A DNA stretch of 64,000 bases, taken from assembly GCA_947624445.1 (NCBI GenBank), contig CANQKF010000004.1, positions 42,244-106,243 on the forward strand, written 5' to 3'. How positions within the stretch are numbered: the stretch's first letter is position 1; every line of letters begins with the position of its first letter. Source of the stretch: an uncultured Clostridia bacterium. Lineage in GTDB: Bacteria > Bacillota > Clostridia > Christensenellales > Borkfalkiaceae. Under the pieces are notes generated by a model. The model worked only from the letters and a program-made list of their open reading frames with translations. It had not been told where the DNA came from and made no database searches. Below, piece by piece: positions 44,991 to 55,214 of this stretch. The translations under genes were made by a program, and so were the position numbers.

Positions 44991-46002
44991 AGAGGCATGC
45001 GTCGCCGAAAGAGAAAAAGCGGTATTTTTCTTTCACAGCCACATCGTAGATGTGCAGGACCTCCTCGCGGGAACAGAGGCAGGAGACGAGCATGAGCAGC
45101 GTGCTCTCGGGCAGGTGGAAATTGGTGATGAGCGCGTCCACGCACTTCATGCGGTAGGGAGGGTATAAAAAGATACACGTCTCCCCGCTTCCCGCTTGCA
45201 CGGTGCCGTCGGAAGCGGCCACCGTCTCGAGAGTGCGCACCGAGGTCGTCCCCACGCAGATGACCCGCCGCCCCTCGCGTTTCGCGCGGTTGATGGCGTC
45301 CGCCGCCGCTTCGGAGACCTCGTAGTACTCGCTGTGCATGACGTGATCCTCCACGTCGTCCACCTTCACGGGGCGGAAGGTCCCGAGGCCGACGTGCAGG
45401 AGCACTTCGACGATCTCCACCCCCATGCCGCGGATACGCGCGAGCAGTTCGGGGGTGAAGTGCAGCCCTGCCGTGGGCGCCGCCGCAGAGCCGTTTTCCT
45501 TGCTGTAAACGGTCTGGTAGCGCTCGGGGTCCTTCAACTTTTCATGGATGTAGGGGGGCAGGGGGACCGTCCCGACGCGGGAAAGCACGTCCTCAAACGC
45601 CCCCTCATAGAAGAAACGGATGTGCCGCTCGCCCGTCGGCGTAATGCCCTCCACCGCGAGGGAGAGCTCCTCCGAGACGACGAGCCGCGCCCCCTCCCTG
45701 CATTTTTTCCCGGGCTTCACGAGCGCCTCCCAGCGATCGAGGCCGAGGCGCTTCAAGAGCAGGATCTCGACGCGCCCGCCCGCCGCGGTGTAGGCATAGA
45801 GCCGCGCAGGCAAAACGCGGGTGCGGTTGACGACGAGAACATCCCCCGCATGCAAATAATCGACCACATCCCTGAAGATCTTGTGCTCGATCTCCTTCGT
45901 ATCGCGATGATAGACGAGGAGCCGCGCGCTGTCGCGCGGCTCTGCGGGCGTCTGCGCAATGCGCTCTTCGGGCAGGTCGTAATAAAAATCCGATGTCTTC
46001 AT
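44983..46002 (-). CDS. queA: S-adenosylmethionine:tRNA ribosyltransferase-isomerase
   Basis: Transfers the ribosyl part of SAM to preQ1 in tRNA to give epoxyqueuosine. It has 339 residues. It starts [20 protein letters not shown] and contains [29 protein letters not shown] and [14 protein letters not shown]. It is 15 nt downstream of ruvB and part of the ruvC-ruvA-ruvB-queA run. Confidence 0.97.
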   Translation of the reverse strand: MKTSDFYYDLPEERIAQTPAEPRDSARLLVYHRDTKEIEHKIFRDVVDYLHAGDVLVVNRTRVLPARLYAYTAAGGRVEILLLKRLGLDRWEALVKPGKKCREGARLVVSEELSLAVEGITPTGERHIRFFYEGAFEDVLSRVGTVPLPPYIHEKLKDPERYQTVYSKENGSAAAPTAGLHFTPELLARIRGMGVEIVEVLLHVGLGTFRPVKVDDVEDHVMHSEYYEVSEAAADAINRAKREGRRVICVGTTSVRTLETVAASDGTVQAGSGETCIFLYPPYRMKCVDALITNFHLPESTLLMLVSCLCSREEVLHIYDVAVKEKYRFFSFGDACLFL

Positions 46003-46017
46003 GTATCTTGTCTGCGC

Positions 46018-47076
46018 TTATTCGTCGTCGATGTCGAAGAGGGTCATCTGCCGTTTGAGCGCCTCGGGCATCTTCGCCCCCATGTGTTCATACCCGCGCT
46101 TCAGGCATACCCTGCCGCGGGGCGTGCGGGCGATGAACCCGAGCTGCAAAAGGTAGGGCTCGTAGATATCCTCGATGGTCCCCACGTCCTCGCCCGTCGT
46201 CGCCGCGAGCGTCTCCAGCCCCGCGGGTCCGCCGTTGAATTTCTCGATGAGCGCGCGCATGAGGTTGCGGTCGGTCTCATCGAGCCCGAGCCCGTCGATG
46301 CCCATGCGGCGGAGAGCCTTGTCGGCGTCCGTGCGCGAGACGGCGGCGCTGCCCATCACGGCGGAGAAATCCCGCACGCGCTTCAAGAGGCGGTTGGCGA
46401 TGCGCGGCGTTCCCCGCGATCTTCTCGCGATCTCATAGGCCCCCTCCCCCTCGATGGAGATGCCGAGAGTCCGCGCCGAACGCGTCACGATCTCTTTGAG
46501 CTCCTCGGGCGAATACATGTCGAGGCGGCAGATGATGCCGAAGCGGTCGCGGAGGGGCGAAGAGAGCATGCCCGCGCGCGTCGTCGCCCCGATGAGGGTG
46601 AAGCGTTTGAGCGAGAAGCGGATGTTCCGCGCCGAGGGGCCCTTCCCCACGATGATATCGAGGGCGTAGTCCTCCATCGCCGAATACAGGATCTCCTCCA
46701 CCTGATGGTTGAGGCGGTGGATCTCGTCGATGAAGAGCACGTCCCCCTCGTTGAGGTTGGTGAGGATGGCGGCGAGGTCCCCCGCGCGCTCGATGGCGGG
46801 GCCGCTCGTCACCTTGATCTGGGTGCCCATCGTGTTTGCGATGATGTGGGCAAGCGTCGTCTTGCCGAGCCCCGGGGGGCCGTAGAGAAGTACGTGGTCG
46901 AGGGCCTCTCCGCGGGCCTTCGCGGCGGCCATATACACGGCAAGGTTCTCCTTCACCTTGTCTTGCCCGACGTACTCCTCCATCGTCTTGGGGCGGAGAA
47001 TGTTTTCCTCGATGTCGTACTCGCTCTTGGCGCCCGAGAGGATCTCCTTATCGAAATTTTCGTCGTCTCCGAACAT
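46018..47076 (-). CDS. ruvB: Holliday junction branch-migration helicase RuvB
   Basis: AAA+ motor, 352 residues. Walker [10 protein letters not shown] is at 66-74, Walker B FIDEIH at 115-120, and the arginine-finger region [18 protein letters not shown] and a winged-helix C-terminus are present. The start at 47074-47076 ([11 protein letters not shown]) is preceded by CGGAG; an upstream in-frame extension is rejected. Confidence 0.97.
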   Translation of the reverse strand: MFGDDENFDKEILSGAKSEYDIEENILRPKTMEEYVGQDKVKENLAVYMAAAKARGEALDHVLLYGPPGLGKTTLAHIIANTMGTQIKVTSGPAIERAGDLAAILTNLNEGDVLFIDEIHRLNHQVEEILYSAMEDYALDIIVGKGPSARNIRFSLKRFTLIGATTRAGMLSSPLRDRFGIICRLDMYSPEELKEIVTRSARTLGISIEGEGAYEIARRSRGTPRIANRLLKRVRDFSAVMGSAAVSRTDADKALRRMGIDGLGLDETDRNLMRALIEKFNGGPAGLETLAATTGEDVGTIEDIYEPYLLQLGFIARTPRGRVCLKRGYEHMGAKMPEALKRQMTLFDIDDE

Positions 47077-47169
47077 ATTCGCTCCGTGTGATTCCGTGAA
47101 AATAAGTTGCAAGGCGAAGGGACCGAAGCGCCGCGGCATTTGCCGCAGAGCGCCCGTCCGTCCGCCGAG

Positions 47170-47772
47170 TTACATGCCGCGGAGGGCGACGGCGAGGATG
47201 TCCTCCACCGTCTTTGCGCCCTGCGCCTTTGCCTTGGTGACCGCCTGCGCGCTCTCCTGCCGGGTGAAGCCCAGCCCCATGAGCGCGGAAACGGCGTCGT
47301 CGTCCTCGCTCGAAGCGGTCGCCGTGACCCGTCCGCCGACGCTCTCCGCCCCCAGCAGTTCATCCGCAGAAATCTTGCCGTGGAGCTCTAAAACGATGCG
47401 CTCCGCCATCTTCTTGCCCACGCCCTTTGCCGCGGACAGCCGCTTGACGTCGGCCGTCGCGATCGCCTCGGCGACCTCGTCCGCACGCATCGAGGAGAGG
47501 ATCGCGATCGCCTTCGCCGCGCCCACGCTCTGCACCGAGGTGAGGCGCAAAAAGAGCTCTTTTTCCCTGCGGTCGGCAAACCCGAAGAGCGTGACGTCGC
47601 TCTCGGAGATGCGTAAAAACGTATACACCTCCCCCTCTTCTCCGTTGCGGAGCCCCGAGAGACGGGAGAACGCCGCGCCCGAGCAGACGACCTCGTACCC
47701 GACGCCGTTCACCTCCAGAAGGACATATTCCGCGGAAATATCCTTCACCTTTCCTTTCAGATAACCGATCAT
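47170..47772 (-). CDS. ruvA: Holliday junction DNA-binding subunit RuvA
   Basis: Tetrameric junction binder, 200 residues. The N-terminal OB domain (MIGYLKGKVKDISAEYVLLE), central helix-hairpin-helix pairs (LTSVQSVGAAKAIAIL and LSAAKGVGKKMAERIVLEL) and a C-terminal RuvB-contact domain (DAVSALMGLGFTRQESAQAV) are present. Confidence 0.96.
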   Translation of the reverse strand: MIGYLKGKVKDISAEYVLLEVNGVGYEVVCSGAAFSRLSGLRNGEEGEVYTFLRISESDVTLFGFADRREKELFLRLTSVQSVGAAKAIAILSSMRADEVAEAIATADVKRLSAAKGVGKKMAERIVLELHGKISADELLGAESVGGRVTATASSEDDDAVSALMGLGFTRQESAQAVTKAKAQGAKTVEDILAVALRGM

Positions 47773-47869
47773 AGCATTCCTCTTCGTAGAACTTCAAATA
47801 AACGACATATGTATGGCACTTTTTTGCCGCCTGCGCGGTTTTTCGCCGCGGCGGCGGTGCGCCGTTTTC

Positions 47870-48367
47870 CTATTTTATGCCGAACATGCCCGCAAACCTG
47901 TTCGTGAAGGCATGGCAGAGCGCGACGGCAAGGGCGTCGGCCGCGTCGTCGGGGCGGGGGATCGTTTTCAGCCGAAGATGCGAGGCGACGACCCGCTGCA
48001 TCTGCCCCTTGTCCGCGCCGCCGTAGCCCGTGAGCGCTTGCTTGATCTGGTTGGGCGTATACTCGAAGATCTTGCCGCACCGCTTGTTGCAGGTGAGCAG
48101 CATGACCCCGCGCGCATGCGCGACGGCGATGCCCGTCGTCACGTTCTTGGAGAAGAAGAGCTCCTCCATCGCCGCTTCCTCGGGATGAAATTTATCGAAG
48201 AGCGCGTTCACGCCCTCCTCGAGCATGCACAGCCGCACGGCGAAGTTCTCGCCCGCGGGCGTCTTGACGGCGCCGTAATCGACGGGAAAGCAGTTCCCCC
48301 GCGCGTCGCGCTCGATCACGCCGTAGCCCATGGTCCCGTAGCCCGGGTCCAATCCCAAAATGACCAT
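47870..48367 (-). CDS. ruvC: Holliday junction resolvase RuvC
   Basis: Junction endonuclease, 165 residues. The RNase H-like fold starts VILGLDPGYGTMGYGVI with the first catalytic Asp, then AAMEELFFSKN with the Glu, and a late DDAADALAVALCHA with the final acidic pair. First gene of the ruvCAB-queA run. It has its own promoter (TTGACA 48398-48403, TAAAAT 48374-48379, 18-bp spacer). Confidence 0.96.
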   Translation of the reverse strand: MVILGLDPGYGTMGYGVIERDARGNCFPVDYGAVKTPAGENFAVRLCMLEEGVNALFDKFHPEEAAMEELFFSKNVTTGIAVAHARGVMLLTCNKRCGKIFEYTPNQIKQALTGYGGADKGQMQRVVASHLRLKTIPRPDDAADALAVALCHAFTNRFAGMFGIK

Positions 48368-48527
48368 AGCAATATTTTACATGAAAGACGGGGGGTCTGT
48401 CAAGGAAAAATCGAAGAAAAACGCTTCGGATGCGTTCGGCCGCGCGATCGCCGTCCCGTCCCCCGCGCTCCGCCCTCTCTCGCGGCGGAAAATTGGGAAA
48501 CGCGGAAAAATGCCGCGGCGAATAGCT

Positions 48528-48556
48528 TGCTTTTTGCGCGAAAAAAGTGTAGTATA
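48528..48556 (+). promoter_or_regulatory. Promoter of argH
   Basis: TTGCTT (48528-48533), 17-bp spacer, TAGTAT (48551-48556), about 20 nt before the argH ATG. Confidence 0.5.
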
Positions 48557-48578
48557 AAAGAAAAACCGCGAGGCTCCC

Positions 48579-49955
48579 ATGAAGAATAAACTCTGGCAGG
48601 GCAGGTTCGATACCCCCCTCTCCGCAGACGCGGACGGCTTCAACCAATCGCTCACCTTCGACCAAAAGCTCTTCGACGTCGATCTCGACGCCTCCATCGC
48701 CCATGCGACCATGCTCGGCGCGTGCGGCATCCTCACGAAGGAAGAGGCGGAGCGCATCTGCGAGGGTCTCAAAGAGATCAGGCGGGACGTCGCCGCGGGC
48801 ATGCCCATCGTGGGCGCGGAAGATATCCACTCCTTCATCGAGGGCGAGCTCGTGGAGAACATCGGCGATACGGGCAAGAAGCTGCACACGGCGCGCTCCC
48901 GCAACGACCAGGTGGCGACGGACATGCGCCTCTATGTGCGGGGGAGCTGCGGCGGCGCGATAAAGGCGCTCAAGGATCTCGTCGAAGTCCTCCTCGCCCG
49001 CGCGAAGGAGGGCGTGCACTATGTGATGCCCGGCTTCACCCACCTGCGGAAGGCCCAACCCATCAACTGCGCGCAGTATTTCAACGCCTACTCCGAGATG
49101 TTCCTCCGCGACATCGACCGCTTTGCCGCATGCAGGGACCGCCTCAACGTGATGCCCCTCGGCAGCGCCGCCCTCGCGGGGACCTCGTATCCCATCGACC
49201 GCGAGATCACGCGGGAACTGCTCGGCTTTGCCTCGGTCTCGCAGAACGCGCTCGACGCCGTCTCCGACCGCGATTTCGTCGCCGAATATCTCTTCTGCGC
49301 CTCGCTCGCGATGGCGCACCTCTCGCGGCTGTGCGAGGATACCATCCTCTATACCTCCGAGGAATTCGGCTATTGGAACATCCCCGATGAATACTCGACG
49401 GGCTCCTCCATCATGCCGCAGAAGAAAAATCCCGATCTTCCCGAGCTCGTGCGCGGAAAGACGGGGCGGGTGTACGGCGCGCTCGTCTCCATCCTCACCA
49501 TGATCAAGGGGTTGCCCCTTGCCTACAATAAAGATCTGCAGGAAGATAAGGAGGTGTTCTTCGACGCGGAGACGACCCTCTTCCGGTGCGTGGGCATCTA
49601 CGCCAAACTCATGCAGAAGATCACGCTCAACGTGAACGCCATGTACGACGCCGCGGGCGAGGGCTTTTCCACCGCGACCGACGTCGCCGATTATCTCGCG
49701 AAGCACGGCGTTCCCTTCCGCGACGCCCACGCCGTGACGGGCAAGCTCGTGCGCGACTGCATCGCCGCGGGCAAAAAACTCACCGACCTGCCCCTCGAAG
49801 CCTTCCGTGCGGCGTCCCCCGTGTTCGAAGCGGATATCCTCGAGACCGTGAAAGTGCGCTCCTCCGCCGAAGCGCGCGCCTCGGTGGGCGGCTCCTCGGT
49901 GAAGGCGGCGCGGAAGGGCATCGCCTCGATCAAAAAGCGCCTCGGGGCATACTGA
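48579..49955 (+). CDS. argH: Argininosuccinate lyase
   Basis: Last step of arginine synthesis, splitting argininosuccinate to arginine and fumarate. It has 458 residues. The superfamily signature GSSIMPQKKNPD is at 275-286, with ARSRNDQVATDMRLY at about 105-119 and the catalytic His region FTHLRKAQPI. No other arg genes are nearby, so it stands apart from argG. Confidence 0.97.
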   Translation: MKNKLWQGRFDTPLSADADGFNQSLTFDQKLFDVDLDASIAHATMLGACGILTKEEAERICEGLKEIRRDVAAGMPIVGAEDIHSFIEGELVENIGDTGKKLHTARSRNDQVATDMRLYVRGSCGGAIKALKDLVEVLLARAKEGVHYVMPGFTHLRKAQPINCAQYFNAYSEMFLRDIDRFAACRDRLNVMPLGSAALAGTSYPIDREITRELLGFASVSQNALDAVSDRDFVAEYLFCASLAMAHLSRLCEDTILYTSEEFGYWNIPDEYSTGSSIMPQKKNPDLPELVRGKTGRVYGALVSILTMIKGLPLAYNKDLQEDKEVFFDAETTLFRCVGIYAKLMQKITLNVNAMYDAAGEGFSTATDVADYLAKHGVPFRDAHAVTGKLVRDCIAAGKKLTDLPLEAFRAASPVFEADILETVKVRSSAEARASVGGSSVKAARKGIASIKKRLGAY

Positions 49956-49956
49956 T

Positions 49957-50481
49957 ATGGGCCTCCTCCGCAAGATCGGCTATCTCATCCTCGGCATCCT
50001 CGCCACCGCCGTACTCTCCCTCATCCTCGCGTGGAGCATCTCGGGCGAAAACGCGCTGCTCTATGCCGCCTGCGGCGTTGCGGCGGGGTTTCTCGTCTAC
50101 TTCGCCGTCCTGCTCGTCGTCAACGGCAAGCGCGGCTGGAAGGACGAAAAGACCCTGCGTACGCGCGTTCGTTCGGACGAAGCGCTGCTGCTCGACGTCC
50201 ATGCCCGCGGAAAAAAATACGCCGCGGACGTCTACACCGCGGACGACGCCGCCGATACCGCCGAAAAGATCGCGCGGGCCGCGGAGGGCGGGGGCACGGA
50301 GGCCGACATGGAGGCGCTCATCGCGCGCTGTCTCGGCACGGTGCGGATCACGGGCGAAGAACTGCATGCGCTCGCGGGAAAGCACATCTGCGCGGGGCGG
50401 GCGCTCGCCGCGGCGCTGTCGGAGCAAGGGCTCGCCGCGAAGAACCGCGTCTATCCCTACGGAAAGGAAGAGCAGGCATGA
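49957..50481 (+). CDS. Hypothetical protein with two N-terminal membrane helices
   Basis: 174 residues. Two hydrophobic helices (about 7-27 and 33-53) precede an alanine-rich, charged cytoplasmic-type domain (DVHARGKKYAADVYTADDAA). It begins 1 nt after the argH stop and overlaps yggS by 4 nt (ATGA), so it is translationally linked to both. Not recognised. Confidence 0.7.
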   Translation: MGLLRKIGYLILGILATAVLSLILAWSISGENALLYAACGVAAGFLVYFAVLLVVNGKRGWKDEKTLRTRVRSDEALLLDVHARGKKYAADVYTADDAADTAEKIARAAEGGGTEADMEALIARCLGTVRITGEELHALAGKHICAGRALAAALSEQGLAAKNRVYPYGKEEQA

Positions 50482-51146
50482 TCGCAGAGGCCGTGCGCGC
50501 GCTGCGCGAAGAATTGAAGGCGGGCAACTGCTTCGGCGAACCCGTCACCCTCGTCGCCGCCGTCAAGACGCGGACGCGGGAGGAGATCGAGGAGGCCGTG
50601 CGGGCGGGCGTCAGCGCGATCGGCGATAACCGCGTGCAGGAATTCCGCGAAAAATCGATATACGTCCCCGGGGTGACACGCCATTTCATCGGGCATCTCC
50701 AGACGAATAAAGTCAAATATCTCGTGGGGGAGGTCGACCTCATCCACGCGCTCGACCGCGACGAACTGCTCGACGCCCTCGCGGCGCGGGCGGAGGCGCG
50801 CGAAACCGTGCAGGAAGTGCTCATCCAGATCAACATCGGAAACGAGGCGACCAAGGGCGGCTATCCCCTGCGCGAAGGGCTTGCGGCGTTCGGAAGAGCC
50901 CGAAAAAACTACATACGTCCCGTGGGATTCATGGCGATGCTGCCCGCCGAGGGCGATCCCGCCGCACTCGCTTCGCTCTGCGACGACATGCGCGCCCTCT
51001 ACGACCGCGCGCGGGCGGAATTCCCCGATGTGCGCTTTCTTTCGCTCGGCATGAGCGGCGATTGGCGGCTGTGCGTCGCGCACGGGTCGAACATGATCCG
51101 CCTCGGCACGGCGATCTTCGGCGCCCGCCCCGCCCCCGCGCAATAA
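50478..51146 (+). CDS. yggS: YggS/PLPBP-family pyridoxal phosphate homeostasis protein
   Basis: A PLP-binding protein, 222 residues, TIM-barrel fold like alanine racemase N-terminal domains. The PLP lysine is in LVAAVKT (K30), followed by IGDNRVQEF, HFIGHLQTNKVKYL and LSLGMSGDWRLCVAHGSNMIRLGTAIFG. The family controls free PLP levels. The ATG at 50478 overlaps the preceding stop. Confidence 0.94.
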   Translation: MIAEAVRALREELKAGNCFGEPVTLVAAVKTRTREEIEEAVRAGVSAIGDNRVQEFREKSIYVPGVTRHFIGHLQTNKVKYLVGEVDLIHALDRDELLDALAARAEARETVQEVLIQINIGNEATKGGYPLREGLAAFGRARKNYIRPVGFMAMLPAEGDPAALASLCDDMRALYDRARAEFPDVRFLSLGMSGDWRLCVAHGSNMIRLGTAIFGARPAPAQ

Positions 51147-51169
51147 CTTCCGCACCCGATCACGGCACG

Positions 51170-51199
51170 AAAAAAATCACCCCATGGGGTGATTTTTTC
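51170..51199. terminator. Bidirectional terminator between yggS and upp
   Basis: AAAAAAATCACCCC-ATGG-GGTGATTTTTTC-type palindrome with A and T runs, placed between two convergent genes. It would end both the argH-yggS and the pyr-ansA-upp transcripts. Confidence 0.9.
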
Positions 51200-51211
51200 G
51201 GTTTCATGCCG

Positions 51212-51847
51212 TCATTTCGTTCCGAAGAGACGGTCGCCCGCATCGCCAAGTCCGGGCAGGATGTAGCCGTGCTCGTTGAGGCAGCGGTCGAGCGTGGAGA
51301 CGTAGATCTTCACGTCGGGATGCGCTTCGGCGAGCCGCTTGATGCCCTCGGGCGCGGCGATGATGGACATCATCTTGATGTTCCGCACCCCCCGCTTTTT
51401 GAGGGCGGCGATGGCGTCGCAGGCCGAGCCGCCCGTCGCGAGCATGGGATCGACGACGAACACCGTCTTTTTCTCGATGCCCTCGGGCAGCTTGCAGTAG
51501 TACTCCTGCGGAGCGAGCGTCGTCTCGTCGCGGTACATGCCGATGTGCCCCACGCGCGCCGTCGGGAATACTTTGTGCACGCCGTTCACCATGCCCAGCC
51601 CCGCGCGGAGGATGGGCACGATCGCGACGCTCTCCTCGGGCACGCGGTACTGCACCGTCGTTTCGAGGGGGGTCTCCACCTCGACGGGCACGAGCTCGAC
51701 TTCGCGCATCGCCTCGTAGGTCATGATCGTCGTGATCTCCTCGACGAGCTCGCGGAACTCCTTCATGCCCGTAGATTTTTCCCGCAGAATGGAGACCTTG
51801 TGCTTGATGAGCGGATGATCGAAGATGAAAACGTTCGGATAGTTCAT
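51212..51847 (-). CDS. upp: Uracil phosphoribosyltransferase
   Basis: Salvages uracil to UMP with PRPP. It has 211 residues. The PRPP loop [18 protein letters not shown] and C-terminal [13 protein letters not shown] are diagnostic. Last gene of the pyrimidine run, 27 nt after ansA. Confidence 0.97.
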   Translation of the reverse strand: MNYPNVFIFDHPLIKHKVSILREKSTGMKEFRELVEEITTIMTYEAMREVELVPVEVETPLETTVQYRVPEESVAIVPILRAGLGMVNGVHKVFPTARVGHIGMYRDETTLAPQEYYCKLPEGIEKKTVFVVDPMLATGGSACDAIAALKKRGVRNIKMMSIIAAPEGIKRLAEAHPDVKIYVSTLDRCLNEHGYILPGLGDAGDRLFGTK

Positions 51848-51874
51848 ATGTTTCTCCTTGGCGCACGGTATGCG

Positions 51875-52852
51875 CTATAAAATATCAAAACACACGGGCG
51901 CATAGAAGCGCTCCGCAATGTCCCCGCCGCATTGGGGCAGGAGCCACATGAGCTTGGCGACGGTCGCCTCGAGCGTCATGCTGCGCGCCTCGAGCACGCG
52001 CGGAAGCCCCTTGAGCCGCCCCCCGACTTCGTATTTATCGAGGGCACTCCCCTCCCTTTCGACCTGCGTCGTAAAGACGGCCGTCCTTCCCGAGCGCACG
52101 AACCGCTCGAGCCGTTCGGTGAAGCCGCCGTAGTCCGGCAACCCGCCCGTGCCGAAGGATTCGACGACGAGCGCGCTGCAATGCGCGTCGAGATAGTCGA
52201 AGATCTCCGCCGAGAGCCCGGGGATGAGTTTGAGCACAAAGACGTGCTCGTCGAGCGCATGGTAGAACACGGGGCCCTTGGGCGCCTCCTCGCGGACGTA
52301 GTAGAATGGCTTGCCGTCGCGCATCACCGCGATATCGGGGAAGTCGATGCTCGAGAAGGCGTTAAAGCTCTTCGTCCGCGTCTTTTTCGCGCGGGTGCCG
52401 AGGATGACGTTGCCGTCGAACACGATGTGCACGCCCGCGGCGGCGTCGTCGGCGCAGTAGAAGAAGGCGTCGGCGAGGTTCCTGCGGGCGTCGGTATCGC
52501 GGAGATAGACCGAGCGCTGGGAGCCCGTGAGCACGATGGGCTTGGGGCTGCCCTGGATGAGATAGGAGAGCGCGGCGGCGGTATACGCCATCGTATCGGT
52601 GCCGTGGGTGACGACAAAGCCGTCGTAAGCGGCGTAATTCTCCTCGATGACGCGCGCGAGCTCCAGCCAATGCGCGGGGCGGATGTTCGTCGAATCGAGG
52701 TTGAAGGGCTGTACCTCGGCAACGCGGGCGGCCTCGGCGATCTCGGGCACCGAGGAGAGCAGCTCCGCGGGCGTGATGGAGGGCGCGAGCCCCTGCTGCG
52801 TGGGCTTGGACGCGATCGTCCCGCCCGTAGCGATGAGAAGGATATTTTTCAT
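51875..52852 (-). CDS. ansA: L-asparaginase, type I (cytoplasmic)
   Basis: Hydrolyses asparagine to aspartate and ammonia. It has 325 residues. The first catalytic Thr is in IATGGTIAS (T12), the second active-site motif is VTHGTDTMAYTAA, and there is no signal peptide. Its position inside the pyr run suggests it may supply aspartate to PyrB (inference). Confidence 0.95.
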   Translation of the reverse strand: MKNILLIATGGTIASKPTQQGLAPSITPAELLSSVPEIAEAARVAEVQPFNLDSTNIRPAHWLELARVIEENYAAYDGFVVTHGTDTMAYTAAALSYLIQGSPKPIVLTGSQRSVYLRDTDARRNLADAFFYCADDAAAGVHIVFDGNVILGTRAKKTRTKSFNAFSSIDFPDIAVMRDGKPFYYVREEAPKGPVFYHALDEHVFVLKLIPGLSAEIFDYLDAHCSALVVESFGTGGLPDYGGFTERLERFVRSGRTAVFTTQVEREGSALDKYEVGGRLKGLPRVLEARSMTLEATVAKLMWLLPQCGGDIAERFYAPVCFDIL

Positions 52853-52874
52853 ACAGGTCCCCCCTTTTTTGCCG

Positions 52875-53537
52875 TTACGCGCGCCCCGGAGCGCCGTACT
52901 GCGCGCGGTATGCCTTCATCGCGGGAAGATATTCCGCCCCTGCAATGACGCCCTCCTCGAGCGCTTCGACGATCTCCCCCATCGTCACGACCGAATAGAC
53001 GGGGATGCCGTAGCGCGCATACGCCTCTTCCGCCGCGGAGACCTCCCCCGTGCCCCGCTCCTCGCGGTCCACCGAGATGAGCATCGCCGCAACGCGCACG
53101 TCCGCCGCGGCGGCGAGCTTGGGCAGGATCTCCCCGAGCGCCTTGCCCGAGGTCATCACATCCTCGATAATGCACACACGTACCCCGTCTTTTAGGGGAT
53201 AGCCCACGAACATGCCCCCCTCGCCGTGGTCCTTTACTTCCTTGCGGTCGAAGCAGTAGCCGACGTCCTTCCCCCGCCCCGCGAGCGCGATGCTCGCCGA
53301 GACGGCAAGCGGGATGCCCTTATAGGCGGGGCCGACGAGCACATCGGCCTCCACGCCGTGTTCCTCGAAGCAGGCGGCATAGTATTCGCCGAGACGTGCG
53401 ATCTGCGCCCCCGTGCGGTATTTTCCCGTGTTGATGAAGTAGGGCGCCCGCCGCCCGCTCTTCAAGGTGAAATCGCCGAAGAGGAGCACGCCGCTCTCCG
53501 CCATGAAACGGATAAATTCTTGCTTGTAGCTCTGCAT
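52875..53537 (-). CDS. pyrE: Orotate phosphoribosyltransferase
   Basis: Joins orotate to PRPP to give OMP. It has 220 residues. PRPP motif VCIIEDVMTSGKALGE, DFTLKSGRRAPYFINTG near the N-terminus, and VGYCFDRKEVKDHGEGG carrying the catalytic lysine loop. The start is at 53535-53537 after AGGAGGG. Confidence 0.96.
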   Translation of the reverse strand: MQSYKQEFIRFMAESGVLLFGDFTLKSGRRAPYFINTGKYRTGAQIARLGEYYAACFEEHGVEADVLVGPAYKGIPLAVSASIALAGRGKDVGYCFDRKEVKDHGEGGMFVGYPLKDGVRVCIIEDVMTSGKALGEILPKLAAAADVRVAAMLISVDREERGTGEVSAAEEAYARYGIPVYSVVTMGEIVEALEEGVIAGAEYLPAMKAYRAQYGAPGRA

Positions 53538-53554
53538 AAGCCCTCCTTTTGCGG

Positions 53555-54466
53555 TCAGCCGTTCATGCGGACCGCGCCGATGAGATCTCTGACGCGCCCG
53601 ACGCCGTGCGCGTCGCACCACGCCTCCAGCCCCGCGATGATCTTGGGGCAGGCGAGGGCGTCGGTGAAGTTCTGCGTCCCCACCTCGACGGCGCAGGCGC
53701 CCGCCATCATGAATTCCACGGCGTCCTCCGCACAGGCGATCCCTCCCATGCCGATCACGGGGATCTTCACCGCGTGGGAGGCCTCGTAGACCATGCGCAC
53801 GGCGATCGGCTTGATCCCCGCCCCCGAGACGCCGCCCGTGTTGTTCGCGAGGATGGGCCTGCGGCGTTCGATGTCGATCGCCATGCCCGTGAAGGTGTTC
53901 ACGAGCGAAACAGCGTCCGCGCCTCCGCGCTCCGCCGCCCGCGCGTTCTCCGCGATGCTCTCCACGTTGGGGGAGAGCTTGACGATGAGCGGCGTCGTTT
54001 TGAGCGCCGCCTTCGCGGTCCGCGTCACCTGTTCGACGTTCTCGGGACGGATCCCGAACGCCATGCCGCCGCACTTCACGTTGGGGCAGGAGATGTTGAG
54101 CTCAATGAAGTCGACCTTGCCGTCGAGCAGGGCGCAGATCTGCCCGTATTCGCCGATCTCCTTCCCCGCGACGTTCGCGATGACTTTGGTTTTCTCGCGC
54201 AGCCACGCGAGGTCCTCCTCGATAAAATGCCGCACCCCGGGGTTTTGCAGCCCGACGGCGTTCAGGATGACCCCGCGGCGTTCGGCGATCCGCGGTGTGG
54301 GATTGCCCGCGCGGGGCTCGAGGGTGAGGCCCTTGGTGGCGACGCCGCCGAGCACCGAGATATCGTAGAGCTCATGGAATTCCCGCCCGAAGCCGAAGGT
54401 GCCCGAAGCGGGGATGACGGGGTTCTTGAGCGTGACCCCGCAGAGGTCCACGCGAAGATCAGCCAT
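53555..54466 (-). CDS. pyrD: Dihydroorotate dehydrogenase catalytic subunit, class 1B
   Basis: FMN subunit of the NAD-dependent enzyme, 303 residues. FIELNISCPNVKCGGMAFG carries the catalytic Cys, followed by SLVNTFTGMAIDIE and GMGGIACAEDAVEFMMAGA. The start at 54464-54466 overlaps pyrK by 8 nt. Pairing with pyrK identifies it as the 1B type. Confidence 0.96.
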   Translation of the reverse strand: MADLRVDLCGVTLKNPVIPASGTFGFGREFHELYDISVLGGVATKGLTLEPRAGNPTPRIAERRGVILNAVGLQNPGVRHFIEEDLAWLREKTKVIANVAGKEIGEYGQICALLDGKVDFIELNISCPNVKCGGMAFGIRPENVEQVTRTAKAALKTTPLIVKLSPNVESIAENARAAERGGADAVSLVNTFTGMAIDIERRRPILANNTGGVSGAGIKPIAVRMVYEASHAVKIPVIGMGGIACAEDAVEFMMAGACAVEVGTQNFTDALACPKIIAGLEAWCDAHGVGRVRDLIGAVRMNG

Positions 54467-55214
54467 CGAGGTCCACCTCCATGAGATCGAACACGGGCCC
54501 GTCCTTGCAGACGCGGGCATGGGCGCCGTTCGTCAGCGTGCACACGCACACGAGACAGGCGCCGACGCCGCACCCCATGCGCTCCTCAAGGGAGACATAG
54601 GCGGGGACCTTCCCCCCGACGGCGTTTTTGAGCGCCCGCAGCATGGGCAGAGGGCCGCAGGAGAGGATGACGTCGGGCTTCACCCGCCCAAAGTCCTCCA
54701 TGAGCGCCTGCACCGCCGTCCCGCGGGTGCCGAACGAGCCGTCGTCCGTCGCGATGACGAGCTCCTTGCTCCGCTGCAGTTCGTATTGCATGCAGACCGC
54801 CGCGCGGTTGCGGAAGCCCATGTAGGCATAGATCTCCTTCTCGCCCGCATAGGCGCGGATGACCGAAATGAGCGGAAAAACGCCCACACCTCCCCCCACA
54901 ACGGCGATCCGCCGCTCCTCGCCGCGCACATAAAAGCCGTTGCCGAGGGGCAGCAGCACGGGCAGGGTGTGCCCCCGCCGGTAGCCGCGGGCGAGCGTCT
55001 CCGTGCCCCGACCGTTCACCCGGTAGCACACGGTGACGCGCTCCCCCTCCGCCTTGCAGACGGCGATGGGACGGCGCAAGGGGAATCCCGCCACGCCGAG
55101 CATGCAGAACTGCCCCGGGCGGATGGGCACGGGCTGCTCCGTCGCGAAGGTGAGCGCATAGATATTTTCCGCGATGCGGACGTTTTCGAGGACGGTCGCC
55201 CTTGTTTCAACCAT
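54459..55214 (-). CDS. pyrK: Dihydroorotate dehydrogenase electron-transfer subunit
   Basis: FAD and 2Fe-2S subunit that passes electrons from PyrD to NAD, 251 residues. The FAD motif region FPLRRPIAVCKA is followed by an NAD-binding half (VGGGVGVFPLISV) and a C-terminal cluster MGCGVGACLVCVCTL with a further Cys in ARVCKDGPVF. Confidence 0.95.
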   Translation of the reverse strand: MVETRATVLENVRIAENIYALTFATEQPVPIRPGQFCMLGVAGFPLRRPIAVCKAEGERVTVCYRVNGRGTETLARGYRRGHTLPVLLPLGNGFYVRGEERRIAVVGGGVGVFPLISVIRAYAGEKEIYAYMGFRNRAAVCMQYELQRSKELVIATDDGSFGTRGTAVQALMEDFGRVKPDVILSCGPLPMLRALKNAVGGKVPAYVSLEERMGCGVGACLVCVCTLTNGAHARVCKDGPVFDLMEVDLDG